Assembly (NCBI GenBank): GCA_964476375.1 | Contig: CAYYZW010000139.1 | Span: 1 to 54,699, forward strand | DNA: 54,699 nucleotides | Direction of reading: 5' to 3' | Source of the DNA: SAT2750 sp964476375 | Lineage (GTDB): Bacteria > Planctomycetota > Planctomycetia > Pirellulales > Pirellulaceae | Part shown: positions 41,802 through 50,705 of the stretch, in pieces | Layout of the letters: every line of letters begins with the position of its first letter | How positions within the stretch are numbered: position 1 is the first letter of the stretch | The notes under the pieces: generated by a model | What the model was told of the DNA's origin: nothing | The model's database searches: none | The model's input: only the letters and a program-made list of their open reading frames with translations | Program-made: the position numbers and the translations under genes

Positions 41802-42860
41802 CTACTCTTCTTCCTCGTCGTCTTGATCGTGCCAGCGGAGCGGTTCGTCAAAACCGGGCCGTTTGAGTTGCCCGTCGTCGGACGTCATCAGGTAGGCATA
41901 GATCCGGTAGTCAATTCCGGCGGCAAGAAACATGGAGCGGCCGCTCGCATAGACCGCGACCACTCCTCCCGGATGCCGGCTGGATGGCCTGGCAAACGAG
42001 AGCCTGCCGCTCCCCCGGGCCTGGCCCCCCTGCTGGTTGATCCGAAAAAGCGGTTTCCCCCAGCCTGCCGGACCACCCTGGTAACCAGCCACCCAGAGAA
42101 AACCAATCCGTGCTTCATCGTGATCCGTCCAGTCACCACTATCCATGTTTTCGCTCAAGAGGATCGTGTGTTCCAGTCCATCCCCGGCCTCCAGGGATTC
42201 CCGGGAGACAGCAGGGAGCAGGACCGACCCAGGGTCAAAGCGGTCGATAAAGACCCCGTTGGCTGGCCAGTCTGCCGGCAGTTCCGGTCCCTGCCGCTCA
42301 CTCACGGGAACATCGGCTAGGCCGGCGTTGACAACAAAAGAGAGCCAGCTTCGCCGGGCTCCATCATCCAGTCCGGGGGGTGGATCCCGGGGGCAGACCA
42401 TTGCCGGCACGTACTGGTGCTTTAGTTCCTGACGCTTTTCTGGCGTGGCTGCGGCGCCAAAGGTTTCATGGATCGTGGCCCAGGGGCCAAGCCGCTGGTC
42501 GGCAGCCGGATCGTATTCCAGATCCACCGGATCATAGGAAACACCAAGAAAAGGAAGCACGGCGTAGGCCCAGCTCAGATATTCCGCTTTCTCCCCGGGT
42601 TCTGCCACGTTGACCCGGTAGGAGGGAAGCTCCCCTGCCACCGATTCGAACCGCCGGGTCGCGAAGTAAACATCGACCTGCCGCTTTTCACAAAAACGAA
42701 TCTGCGACTGGACCCGTTGCTGAAAAATAAGTGGAAAGAGAAAACCGAGCCCAAGCAAAACAACCACCACGATGATCACCAGCTCGATGCGCGTTATGCC
42801 AGCAGAACAACTCCTGGTGGATCGAAAAGAGCGATTCTGCAATCCAAGCTCCTTGCCCAT
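41802..42860 (-). CDS. Pilin-like protein with degenerate prepilin motif (DUF1559-type)
   Basis: 352 residues. The N-terminus has a basic leader and then CSAGITRIELVIIVVVVLLG, a type IV pilin/pseudopilin-like methylation segment. The canonical GFTLIEL is changed to GITRIEL; Gly-1 and Glu+5 are kept. Next comes a large extracellular domain with features of planctomycete DUF1559 proteins (RRFESVAGELPSYRVN, WAYAVLPFLG, ending in HPGGVVAVYASGRSMFLAAG, like 'HPGGxNVxFADGxV'). Such proteins are expanded in planctomycetes and presumably assembled or anchored through the hydrophobic N-terminal helix. AGGTG about 5 bases upstream supports the ATG at 42860. Stop codons of this and the epimerase gene are one base apart. 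Confidence 0.82.
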   Translation of the reverse strand: MGKELGLQNRSFRSTRSCSAGITRIELVIIVVVVLLGLGFLFPLIFQQRVQSQIRFCEKRQVDVYFATRRFESVAGELPSYRVNVAEPGEKAEYLSWAYAVLPFLGVSYDPVDLEYDPAADQRLGPWATIHETFGAAATPEKRQELKHQYVPAMVCPRDPPPGLDDGARRSWLSFVVNAGLADVPVSERQGPELPADWPANGVFIDRFDPGSVLLPAVSRESLEAGDGLEHTILLSENMDSGDWTDHDEARIGFLWVAGYQGGPAGWGKPLFRINQQGGQARGSGRLSFARPSSRHPGGVVAVYASGRSMFLAAGIDYRIYAYLMTSDDGQLKRPGFDEPLRWHDQDDEEEE

Positions 42861-43095
42861 CTGACACCTCGTTAACCCATCCCAGCCGAGTATTCCACTG
42901 CAGGCGGTATTCTAACGGTTAACGGCTCACTGCTAACTACCAAACCAATTGTCCTGTTCACTTTTCCTGTCCGGATTCCCGCCTCCAGGCACCTTCGACA
43001 GCTATTTCCATGGTAGACAGGTCGTTGTGGCATACCAGATCCGTGTGCCGGAAGATGGCCAGCCGGACCAGCTCAACTTGACAATCAGCCGGGTC

Positions 43096-44868
43096 ATGAA
43101 TTCAATTGGAAAAGCGTCGTTCTTTCCTCGCATTTTAAAGGGAAAATCCAGGTTGAATAATCGCACCCGTTTCACGAACCGGCGCGCCTTCACGCTGGTG
43201 GAGATGATGGTCTCCACCGCCGTCAGCCTGATCTTGATCCTGGGTGTGGTAGAGGCATTCCGTGTGATTGGCGAGGCGGTTGCAGACGGGCGGGCCAGCC
43301 TGAACATGTCCGGCCAGGTCCGCACGATCACCAACCGGCTTCAGAATGACCTGGCGGGCGTGACGGCCCCCTCCCGTGCCTGGGCCCTGGAAGGATCAGG
43401 GCTTGGCTATTTCGAGATCGGCGAAGGCCCGATCACCGATTCTTTCAACTTTGGTACCGATGGCCAGCCTGGTGTCGGGGGGACGGATGACGATGGAAAC
43501 AGCGTGGTCGATGATGTCAGTGAACTTGGCTGGTTAGGCAGTGACGACAACCTGTCGCTTTTCTACCGGTCCATGCTTGGAGACTTTGACGATTACGTGT
43601 CCTTCACGGTCCGCAGCCGGGAGGGACAGTTTGTCGGCCAGGTTGTCCACCCCGGCTGGGATCTTGGCTGGGGCGTTGCCGGAGTGGATGATGACGGGCA
43701 AAACGGAGTGGACGACATCGGCGAATTTGCCTGGCCCGGATCCGATGATATCAGCCAGGTCCGCTCGAACGAGGCGGAGATCATCTGGTGGACCGAACTG
43801 GACGATGCCAACCTGGACGGCATATGGAACCCGCTCCCGATGGAGACCTTCACCCTCCGCCGCAGGGTCCTGCCCGTGTTTACCGAACTGAACAGGCACC
43901 CGGGACCGGACGGTCGCTGGGGGATTGCCGGGCAGGACGATAATGGCAACGGCGTGATGGACGACGTGGCTGAGTTCGGCGCCCCTGGATCCGATGACCT
44001 GCGAGCGCTGTTCATCAGCGCGGGAAACATCTCCCTTTTCCACGAATACAATGACCTCTCGGTTCACCAGGATCCGAGTGGCCTGTACGTTGCCAACTCG
44101 CTGGCGGACCTGACCCTGCGGCATAACCGGGCCGGGCATGTCCCGCTGGCAGGAAATTTCCCCAATTATACCGGCTACCATCCGGGTCCCGACGGTGCCT
44201 GGGGTGTGGCCGGCACCGATGATGATGGAAACGGGGTCACCGATGACATCATCGAACTTGGCCGCGGAGATGACCTGCGCCTGTTCCCCCGCTTCAACGG
44301 ACTTCGCTGGGGGGAGGATATCATGATCTCCCATGTGCTGTCGTTTGATGTGAAGGTTTTTGACCCCCGGGCTGCGATCCGACTGTATGACCCGAATGCC
44401 AACGATGTAGGGGATGAAGAAACACTGGCACCGGGAGATCCGGCCTATCACCTTGGACTTCCGGTCGTCGGCCAGGGAGCTTTCGTGGACCTGTTTTATG
44501 GTCGTATCCGTGGCATGGGGAACGGAACCACCTCGCTTTTCTCCGGACCTCCTCATCCAAAATCCAAGCTCCACCTGGTCACACCCTATGCTGCCACGTA
44601 CGACACATGGTCAATGCAGTATGAATCGGACGGCCTCAACCAGGACCTGGATGCGGTTACCGATGAAGGAACCAATGGCCTCGACAACGCCGACCCCAAC
44701 CTTGCCCTCAACCTGCAGAACCCGGCGGTGGACGACGTCACGGAACGAGAGACCTCTCCCCCCTACCCCTTCCCGCTGCGTGGCATCCAGATCACGCTGC
44801 GGATCATCGACCCGGACAGCCGCCAGTCCCGCCAGATCACCGTCGTGAACGACTTCACGCCGGAATAG
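43096..44868 (+). CDS. Pilin-like protein with four Asp-rich (possible Ca-binding) repeats
   Basis: About 590 residues. The prepilin signal RRAFTLVEMMVSTAVSLILI lies 30 residues after the ATG at 43096; a TTG at 43153 with a better ribosome site (AAAGGGA) would give a shorter leader, and a TTG at 42949 would be too long. This is the standard prepilin-peptidase site with Glu+5. The exterior holds four copies of a 30-residue motif of the form 'WGVAGxDDDGNGVxDDxxEFxxPGSDD' (WGVAGVDDDGQNGVDDIGEF, WGIAGQDDNGNGVMDDVAEF, WGVAGTDDDGNGVTDDIIEL), resembling thrombospondin-3/dockerin-like calcium loops. The C-terminus has GIQITLRIIDPDSRQSRQIT, like GspJ/PilW-type minor pseudopilins. The function is unknown; a minor pilin of a type II/IV system is inferred. 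Confidence 0.85.
   Translation: MNSIGKASFFPRILKGKSRLNNRTRFTNRRAFTLVEMMVSTAVSLILILGVVEAFRVIGEAVADGRASLNMSGQVRTITNRLQNDLAGVTAPSRAWALEGSGLGYFEIGEGPITDSFNFGTDGQPGVGGTDDDGNSVVDDVSELGWLGSDDNLSLFYRSMLGDFDDYVSFTVRSREGQFVGQVVHPGWDLGWGVAGVDDDGQNGVDDIGEFAWPGSDDISQVRSNEAEIIWWTELDDANLDGIWNPLPMETFTLRRRVLPVFTELNRHPGPDGRWGIAGQDDNGNGVMDDVAEFGAPGSDDLRALFISAGNISLFHEYNDLSVHQDPSGLYVANSLADLTLRHNRAGHVPLAGNFPNYTGYHPGPDGAWGVAGTDDDGNGVTDDIIELGRGDDLRLFPRFNGLRWGEDIMISHVLSFDVKVFDPRAAIRLYDPNANDVGDEETLAPGDPAYHLGLPVVGQGAFVDLFYGRIRGMGNGTTSLFSGPPHPKSKLHLVTPYAATYDTWSMQYESDGLNQDLDAVTDEGTNGLDNADPNLALNLQNPAVDDVTERETSPPYPFPLRGIQITLRIIDPDSRQSRQITVVNDFTPE
43447..44274 (+). repeat. Four dispersed repeats encoding DDDGNGVxDD modules
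   Basis: Copies lie at about 43447-43545, 43648-43746, 43894-43998 and 44175-44274. They share the core 'D(D/N)GxxxVDD', followed by an E-L/F-G and a GSDD or GDD ending. Spacing between copies is irregular (about 200-290 bases), so the repeat is modular, not tandem. The first copy is the most divergent. Confidence 0.75.
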
Positions 44869-44923
44869 TTTCCCCACCGGTAAGCCCGCGTGAGCCGGTC
44901 GATTTCCCAAGGCTGGTTTTTCC

Positions 44924-45403
44924 ATGCACTCCATCCGACTTGCCGGTCCCTGGCAGATCATTCCGCTGGCACGCACCCGCTGGTCCAGCGAGGGGCAATC
45001 GGTCGAGGAACCAGGACCGCTGCCCGAGAGGGGCCGTGGCACGGTCCCGGGTGACTGGGGAGAGTTACTGGGAGAAGATTTTCGCGGACAGGTCCAGATG
45101 GAACGTTTCTTCCACAAGCCAACCGGGCTGGAAGCAGACGACCGGGTCGAGATCGTGCTCAGTGAAGTCGATGCGATGGGAACGGTCTCGCTCAACGGGC
45201 AGTCCCTGGGGACGATTCCACCCGGCGGGAAGCCGGCTCGCTTTGAAATCGGCCGGCTGCTAGAACACAGGAATTGCCTGCTGGTAACCGTGGAGCTGCC
45301 CCGGCTGACCAGTGAAAGTGCGTCGCTTGCACGCCCCCCCGCCCATCGCACGGCCGGGGGGATCCTTGCCGAGGTACGACTGGAAATTATCCCAACCGGT
45401 TAA
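44924..45403 (+). CDS. Small stand-alone beta-sandwich (galactose-binding-like) protein
   Basis: 159 residues without a signal peptide. RLAGPWQIIPL at the start and RGTVPGDWGE, ERFFHKPTGLEADDRVEIV, GTVSLNGQSLGTI and LEHRNCLLVTVEL match the strand order of the jelly-roll sugar-binding domain of family 2 glycoside hydrolases ('...F..p..l....r..L.f.gV....vwlNG..lG'). The catalytic TIM barrel and immunoglobulin domains are absent, so it is a lone domain or a decayed relic; the intact frame favours a real small gene. It sits 55 bases after the pilin-like gene and 22 before the DUF1080 lipoprotein, so it is probably cotranscribed. Confidence 0.72.
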   Translation: MHSIRLAGPWQIIPLARTRWSSEGQSVEEPGPLPERGRGTVPGDWGELLGEDFRGQVQMERFFHKPTGLEADDRVEIVLSEVDAMGTVSLNGQSLGTIPPGGKPARFEIGRLLEHRNCLLVTVELPRLTSESASLARPPAHRTAGGILAEVRLEIIPTG

Positions 45404-45425
45404 GCAGCATGAAGGAACCATTCCG

Positions 45426-46721
45426 ATGGCTCACCAGGCAACCCGCTTTTTTTCGAACTCCGCTTTCCTGCTTTTTGGAATCACCCTGGCGACACTCGCA
45501 GGTTGTGGTCGTCCACCAGCATCCGCAGACCCCGACCCTGCCGTGGAAACCGCCAAGAAACCTGCCGCACCCACATCACAATCGGCCGTCGCTGTGGAAG
45601 CGACACCGGCCCCGGAACCCCTGCCTTTGGATGCCGATGAACGCGCCGCCGGCTGGATCCGGCTTTTTGACGGCAACACGCTTTACGGCTGGCAACCGGC
45701 CGGCAAAGCGAACTGGCAGGTTCGCGATGGAGCGATCACGGTCAGTGAGGGAGAGGTGGGGCTGCTCTGCACCACCACGCGATTTGTCGATTATGAGCTG
45801 AAGCTCGATTTCAAGGCAGACAAGGGAACCAACAGCGGGGTCTTCCTGCGGACACCGCTCAATCCGAGCGACCCCTCGGTCGACTGTTATGAACTGAATA
45901 TTGCCCCGCCTGACAATCCCTTCCCAACCGGCAGCCTGGTGGCCAGGAGCAAGCACGAGTTGAAGAGTGAGTCCGACGACTGGCAACAATTTCATATCAC
46001 CGTTTCAGGCGGGGAAGTCCGTGTCCTGCTCAATGGCCAGGCGGTCATGGACTACCGTACTGATTCACCACTCCCGACAGGTTTCATCGGCCTGCAACTG
46101 AACCAGGGGGGGATCGCTTTCAGGGAAATCAAGCTGAAACCACTGGGCATGACCAGCCTCTTTAACGGCATGGACCTTTCCGGCTGGAAAACCGACCAGC
46201 AGATGGCCAGCCGGTTCACTGTCACCGAGGAGGGCTGGCTGAACGTCAAGAATGGACGGGGCCAGCTTGAGAGCGAACAGCTCTTTGGTGATTTTTTCCT
46301 TCAGCTGGAGTGCATCACGCATGCAGCAGATCTGAATTCCGGTATCTTTTTCCGCTGTATTCCAGGAGAACAGATGAACGGCTACGAATGCCAGATTCAC
46401 AATGGTTTCCAGCAGGGTGACCCGGCCCGGCCCAAGGACTGTGGCAGCGGGGGGATCTTTCGCCGCCAGGATGCTCGCCGTGTCGTCGCCAGGGACGAGC
46501 AGTGGTTCCCGATGACAATCGTGGCCGATGGACCCCGGATCACAACCTGGGTCAACGGTTACCAGGTGGCCGACTGGACCGATACCCGCAAGGCCGACCC
46601 CAACCCGAGGAGGGGCCTGCGGCTGGAACCTGGTTCGATCATGATCCAGGGGCACGACCCGACCACCAATATCTCCTTCCGCAACCTGCGGATCCGTGCC
46701 GCCAGAAACCATGACAGCTGA
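45426..46721 (+). CDS. Lipoprotein with two DUF1080 domains
   Basis: About 431 residues from the ATG at 45426 (AAGGAA 9 bases upstream; a longer frame from 45312 overlaps the previous gene). The lipobox LATLAGC is at about residue 26. A Pro/Ala-rich linker leads to DUF1080 domain 1 (about 75-240: GWIRLFDGNTLYGWQPAG, GTNSGVFLRTPL) and domain 2 (about 245-425: MTSLFNGMDLSGWKTDQ, LNSGIFFRCIPGEQMNGYE). DUF1080 is a concanavalin-like beta-jelly-roll family, some members of which are 3-keto-disaccharide hydrolases; most are sugar-related outer-surface proteins of planctomycetes. Surface anchoring and glycan binding or hydrolysis are likely. Its TGA and the TCA of the convergent ispH form TGATCA. 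Confidence 0.9.
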   Translation: MAHQATRFFSNSAFLLFGITLATLAGCGRPPASADPDPAVETAKKPAAPTSQSAVAVEATPAPEPLPLDADERAAGWIRLFDGNTLYGWQPAGKANWQVRDGAITVSEGEVGLLCTTTRFVDYELKLDFKADKGTNSGVFLRTPLNPSDPSVDCYELNIAPPDNPFPTGSLVARSKHELKSESDDWQQFHITVSGGEVRVLLNGQAVMDYRTDSPLPTGFIGLQLNQGGIAFREIKLKPLGMTSLFNGMDLSGWKTDQQMASRFTVTEEGWLNVKNGRGQLESEQLFGDFFLQLECITHAADLNSGIFFRCIPGEQMNGYECQIHNGFQQGDPARPKDCGSGGIFRRQDARRVVARDEQWFPMTIVADGPRITTWVNGYQVADWTDTRKADPNPRRGLRLEPGSIMIQGHDPTTNISFRNLRIRAARNHDS

Positions 46722-47657
46722 TCACTGTTCAATCACGTCCCTGAGTTCCCTGGGAAGCACAAAGTGCACCTCCTCCTGGCGAATCGTCCGCTCCTGGAGT
46801 TCCGCACTAAAACGCTGCTGGAGAAACTCGATGCATTCCTCGACCACGGATTCAGGTGCACTTGCACCCGCGGTCACCAGCACATGGTCATCCGCCTCAA
46901 ACCAGCTTTCCTGCAGGTCCCGGGCCCCGGCGATCAGGTATGTGGGTTTCCCGTATTCCTGGGCTAGTTCCTTGAGCCGCTGGCTGTTCGAGCTGTTCTG
47001 ACTGCCCAGCACGAGGACCACATCGGCCTCTTCCGCAAGTTTCCGGACCGCCTCCTGGCGATTCTGCGTGGCATAACAGATATCCTCCCGGGGAGGGCCT
47101 TCCACCTGGGGAAACCGCTCCTTGATTTGCTCGATGATCCCATTGGCATCATCGACGCTGAGCGTTGTCTGGGTCAGGTAGGCAAGCCGCACATCGTCCG
47201 GCAGTTCAAGTTCGTCCACATCCTGGGAAGATTCAATCAGCAGAATGGCCTCGGGAGCTTCTCCCATCGTTCCGATGACCTCGTCGTGACCGTCATGACC
47301 AATCAGCAGGATGGTGTATCCCCCGCGGCTGAATCGGATTGCTTCCAGGTGGACCTTGGTCACCAGGGGACATGTTGCATCAATGGCAAACAATTCCCGC
47401 TTCTTGGCTTCTCGCCGAATTTCCGGGGAAATCCCGTGGGCACTGAAAAGCAGGGTTGAGCCGGAGGGAACATCCTCGAGTGAATCAACGAAAATGGCAC
47501 CCTTCTTCTGGAATGTTTCCACCACGAACTTGTTATGCACGATCTCATGGTAGACATAGATCGGTGATCCGAGGTGATCCAGGGCCAGGTCAAGCGACTG
47601 GATCGCCATGTTGACACCTGCACAGAAGCCTCGCGGTGCTGCCAGCACGACCTTCAT
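46722..47657 (-). CDS. ispH: 4-hydroxy-3-methylbut-2-enyl diphosphate reductase (IspH/LytB)
   Basis: 311 residues, full length. It catalyses the last step of the MEP isoprenoid pathway, reducing HMBPP to IPP and DMAPP with a [4Fe-4S] cluster. The three cluster cysteines are present: Cys12 (GFCAGV), Cys96 (DATCPLV) and Cys194 (DICYATQNR). So are the substrate residues His41, His74, His124 and Glu126 (GHDGHDEVIG) and the GSQNSSNS loop (219-226). It is cytoplasmic. It lies 21 bases downstream of a nucleosidase/phosphorylase-like gene on the same strand. The IPP/DMAPP it makes feeds polyprenyl carriers, quinones and, if present, hopanoids. Confidence 0.97.
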   Translation of the reverse strand: MKVVLAAPRGFCAGVNMAIQSLDLALDHLGSPIYVYHEIVHNKFVVETFQKKGAIFVDSLEDVPSGSTLLFSAHGISPEIRREAKKRELFAIDATCPLVTKVHLEAIRFSRGGYTILLIGHDGHDEVIGTMGEAPEAILLIESSQDVDELELPDDVRLAYLTQTTLSVDDANGIIEQIKERFPQVEGPPREDICYATQNRQEAVRKLAEEADVVLVLGSQNSSNSQRLKELAQEYGKPTYLIAGARDLQESWFEADDHVLVTAGASAPESVVEECIEFLQQRFSAELQERTIRQEEVHFVLPRELRDVIEQ

Positions 47658-47678
47658 GAATTTTATCCTCGCCTGGTT

Positions 47679-48560
47679 TCAATCATCGGCGACTGGGAGC
47701 TGACGAATCACGCTCGCCAGATACCGTCCCAGCCGGTCGGATGCCCGGTAGGCTCGATCCTTCAGCTGCCAGATATCCTTGACACTGGAGAAACGACCAA
47801 ACATCGCTCCCGTGAAAGCACCCAGCTTCCCTGCTGTTGTATTCTGTTGAATAAGTGTTGTCACCTCGGAAGGGAATTCTTCATCGAGTGTCTCGGTAAT
47901 AACCCGTACCACCATGCAGGGAACCTGTTGGGCACGACAGGCCCGGGCAACCCCGATCGACTCGATATCCAGGGCCAATGCCCCGTGCGATCGAGCAAGG
48001 TGGCGACGTTCGCGCGGGGTATGGGCTACTTGCTCGAGTGAGAGCAGCGACCCGAGGTGCAGCTCCTTTTCCCTTTCAATCGCCACCTCGTCCCAGCGGG
48101 TTCCCAGTTCTAACCGATTTCCAGCTTGATCCATCACCGGATCGGCCATCAGAAGGTGCTCATGCTCCAGTGTCGCCGACAGGGCCGTGGCAAACCCGGC
48201 CGCGATCACCCAGCGAGGCTGGTGCATCTGGATGATATCCTCCGTGGCAGTGACTGCCTGCCCTGCACCACTCCCTCCCTCTGCAATCACAACTCGCCGA
48301 CCACCAAGTTGTCCGGCGTGTTCCAGCAGGCTGGCACATCGCGTGGTAAGCACCTCCCGGAGCAATCCACGCAGGCCCATCGACTCGGCCGGGTCCGCAC
48401 AGATCACCGCGACATCACATCGGGGCAGCTCGACGGGAAGGTGTCCCTGCCGGGGCTCATCCTCCTGTCCTGGCGGCGACCCCGCCTGGCGAACCGCGCG
48501 CTGCACCACCCTGCTTGCCGTGGCATGGATCCACTGTCGAGCAAGAAAGCGAAATAACAT
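47679..48560 (-). CDS. Nucleosidase/phosphorylase superfamily protein (MTAN/HpnG-like)
   Basis: 293 residues. After a 45-residue basic/Pro-rich lead come VAVICADPAESMGLRGLLRE, the glycine loop VVIAEGGSGAGQA, WVIAAGFATAL and the key ALDIESIGVARACRAQQVP, equal to the 'VDMESaa.A..a...giP' motif of MTA/SAH nucleosidases and purine nucleoside phosphorylases, then CMVVRVITETLDEEFP. It is probably a nucleoside or adenosyl-group hydrolase or phosphorylase. A hopanoid-type HpnG (adenosylhopane phosphorylase) is a possible reading because ispH follows 21 bases later, but no other hopanoid gene is in the window. It lies three bases after the glycosyltransferase gene. Confidence 0.82.
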   Translation of the reverse strand: MLFRFLARQWIHATASRVVQRAVRQAGSPPGQEDEPRQGHLPVELPRCDVAVICADPAESMGLRGLLREVLTTRCASLLEHAGQLGGRRVVIAEGGSGAGQAVTATEDIIQMHQPRWVIAAGFATALSATLEHEHLLMADPVMDQAGNRLELGTRWDEVAIEREKELHLGSLLSLEQVAHTPRERRHLARSHGALALDIESIGVARACRAQQVPCMVVRVITETLDEEFPSEVTTLIQQNTTAGKLGAFTGAMFGRFSSVKDIWQLKDRAYRASDRLGRYLASVIRQLPVADD

Positions 48561-48563
48561 CCG

Positions 48564-50705
48564 TCAGGGCCCCCCACGGACAGTAAACAGCTCGCCAAAA
48601 TCATCCGGATACTGGAAAGGCTCCTGACGGACCTTTTCAAGCAGTCCCTGCCCTTCCAGTTCGTCCAACAGCTCCGGGGTGATGAAGTCGGTGAAGCCGT
48701 AACTCTCACGATATCGCCGAATCTCGCTCCACTGGACAAAAACATGCGTGACGCCGGCCTCGGAAAACCGCTGGCGACGCTGCTCGGGCGAAAGGTCCCT
48801 GACCATCGTCTCCAGCAGGCAGGTGTCGAAACAGGTGTTGTAAAGGACAGGAACCTGCAGGTCGAAGGGGGTCGCCCCACCGACAAGTAACACCCGTTCC
48901 CCCGGTTTGAGCAACCGGTTCAGCTGACGATGCACCTGGAATACCAGGTCATCATCGGGATCCCCCGCACGGGCCGGGCCGTCGCGCAACTCGGGCAGGG
49001 AGACCAGCAGGCGATTGTCATGCCCCAACGACTCGAAGGGGACTCGGTAACTGATCATCAGCAAGCCAGCCAGCGTGGATGTCACCAGCATGGTCTGCAG
49101 CAACCGGGGCCTCCGCGCGAGCAGGGTCGCCGCGCCGGCACCGGAAAGAAGGGCGATGAAGGGGAGTAGTGGTACCCAGAACCGTGGCAGGTGATGCGTC
49201 AGCAGCCACCAGGTCGTGAGAAAGAAAGCGGCGAAAAAAGTTGCCCAGCGAAGGCCCCGATTCGCACGAATGCCGAGCAGGCCGACGATGGCAAAGGGAA
49301 TCAGCAGCATCCCCTGGAAACTGTCCCGCCCACCAAAATCGATCAGCGCCCCGGCCAGGTCGGTGAAGGAATGGAGCGAAGCACTGTGGGCACGTGCCCA
49401 CTGGAGGACCTGGTCGGCCGTGCGGCTTCCTCCAAACCAGCCTTCCAGCAACGGGTAGCAGGGATTTCCAGTCAGCGCCAGGTTTTTCAGGTACCAGCCG
49501 CCACACCCCACAAGGACTCCCAGCGAAAACAGCAGCATCCCACGGCCGCGGCGCCGGGCGACAAGCAGGATTCCCAGCCCTGCTGGCAGTACGCCCCAGA
49601 GCATTCCCGGGTACTTGCAGGCTGCCGCCGCACCTGCCAGAAGGCCGATCACAGCCGGCCAGCGACGACTCTCCTCGGGTTTCCAGGCGGCCAGCGCGGC
49701 AAAGGCCGTAATCAGGTAAAAACCGAGGGCACCCTCGACCAGCCCGTTCATCGAGACCAGCCCGATCCAGGGGATGGAAAGGTAAATCACGGCGGCAGCC
49801 AACCCTGCCGGCCGGCTGTGAAAACGAGTCCCCAGCGAGACCAGTAAAAGTGCCGTGAGAATGGAGAAACACCCGACCAGGGTCTTGCCGACCATCGATC
49901 CCCACCACCAGTCCAGTTCTCCTGGCCAGGCAGCCATTGCCGGGATTGCCAGGATCTCGACCCCCAGAGGCATGTTCCCGTAAATATTGTGTTCCAGGAA
50001 AGAAATTTTTCCCTGCTGATACCACTCCCGTGGCACCTGCATGTGGTATTCACGCACATCAAAATCAAGAGGTGGCAGCATCGCGCCCAGCACAATCACC
50101 GCGGCCAGGGGCAGGAGCAGCCAGTTCCAGTGAACCGAAAAGGGCTTTTCCGCAGCCCCCACGGAGAGTCCCAGGTCCGCTTCTCCATCGCCTGGTGCCG
50201 GCCCCCTCGTTCGCCAGAAAAGGAAACCGGCGATGGCCAACAGCAGCAGGTAAGGAACCGGCGAGGAGGCAATACCAAGGACCCCGGCAAGAAGTGTGAA
50301 GGCCGAAAGCAGACCCAGGCCACAGGCGACTGAAAAGAGGTGACGCTCCAGGCGACCCAGGATGACACCCGTCGCCAGCCAGCGCAACGACAACTGGCCA
50401 AGCAGCCAGGCAGCGGCAAGCAACAAGCCGGTGGCCAGCAGGATCGGAACCCGGTCGAGCAGTCCCACGCGGGCGACGTCCATCTCGAGAGGTTCGGCAC
50501 GGACGTCGCTTCCGACCACCTCGGCCAAAACCTCGTCGGGCAGCAACAGCCGCGAGAGAGGGACATAACGAGGAGGAGAGATTTCATCCGACGCGGTATG
50601 ATAACTTGGGCCCAGCAGGTAGGCGACGAGGTAGATTCCCAACGCCACACAGAAGATGGTTCCGGTGACCTTTTTTCGGGTTGTCTTTGCAGGATGGCTC
50701 GGCAT
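48564..50705 (-). CDS. GT-C type membrane glycosyltransferase
   Basis: 713 residues from the ATG at 50705 (a GTG at 50714 is an alternative). There are about ten to twelve membrane segments. The first periplasmic loop carries an Asp motif of the dolichyl/polyprenyl-phosphate sugar transferase fold (LDFDVREYHMQVPREWYQQG, with YHM and NMPLGVEIL), similar to the PF13231/ArnT-like group. The soluble C-terminal 170 residues include GERVLLVGGATPFDLQVPVL. Such enzymes move a sugar from a polyprenyl-phosphate carrier to a lipid, protein or glycan outside the membrane. The acceptor and sugar are unknown. It is the first gene of the unit with the phosphorylase-like gene and ispH. Confidence 0.82.
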   Translation of the reverse strand: MPSHPAKTTRKKVTGTIFCVALGIYLVAYLLGPSYHTASDEISPPRYVPLSRLLLPDEVLAEVVGSDVRAEPLEMDVARVGLLDRVPILLATGLLLAAAWLLGQLSLRWLATGVILGRLERHLFSVACGLGLLSAFTLLAGVLGIASSPVPYLLLLAIAGFLFWRTRGPAPGDGEADLGLSVGAAEKPFSVHWNWLLLPLAAVIVLGAMLPPLDFDVREYHMQVPREWYQQGKISFLEHNIYGNMPLGVEILAIPAMAAWPGELDWWWGSMVGKTLVGCFSILTALLLVSLGTRFHSRPAGLAAAVIYLSIPWIGLVSMNGLVEGALGFYLITAFAALAAWKPEESRRWPAVIGLLAGAAAACKYPGMLWGVLPAGLGILLVARRRGRGMLLFSLGVLVGCGGWYLKNLALTGNPCYPLLEGWFGGSRTADQVLQWARAHSASLHSFTDLAGALIDFGGRDSFQGMLLIPFAIVGLLGIRANRGLRWATFFAAFFLTTWWLLTHHLPRFWVPLLPFIALLSGAGAATLLARRPRLLQTMLVTSTLAGLLMISYRVPFESLGHDNRLLVSLPELRDGPARAGDPDDDLVFQVHRQLNRLLKPGERVLLVGGATPFDLQVPVLYNTCFDTCLLETMVRDLSPEQRRQRFSEAGVTHVFVQWSEIRRYRESYGFTDFITPELLDELEGQGLLEKVRQEPFQYPDDFGELFTVRGGP

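Noticed and set aside
43534..44574. 346-codon minus-strand frame
   Set aside because: Antisense to the pilin-like gene; its apparent regularity comes from the four Asp-rich repeats read backwards.
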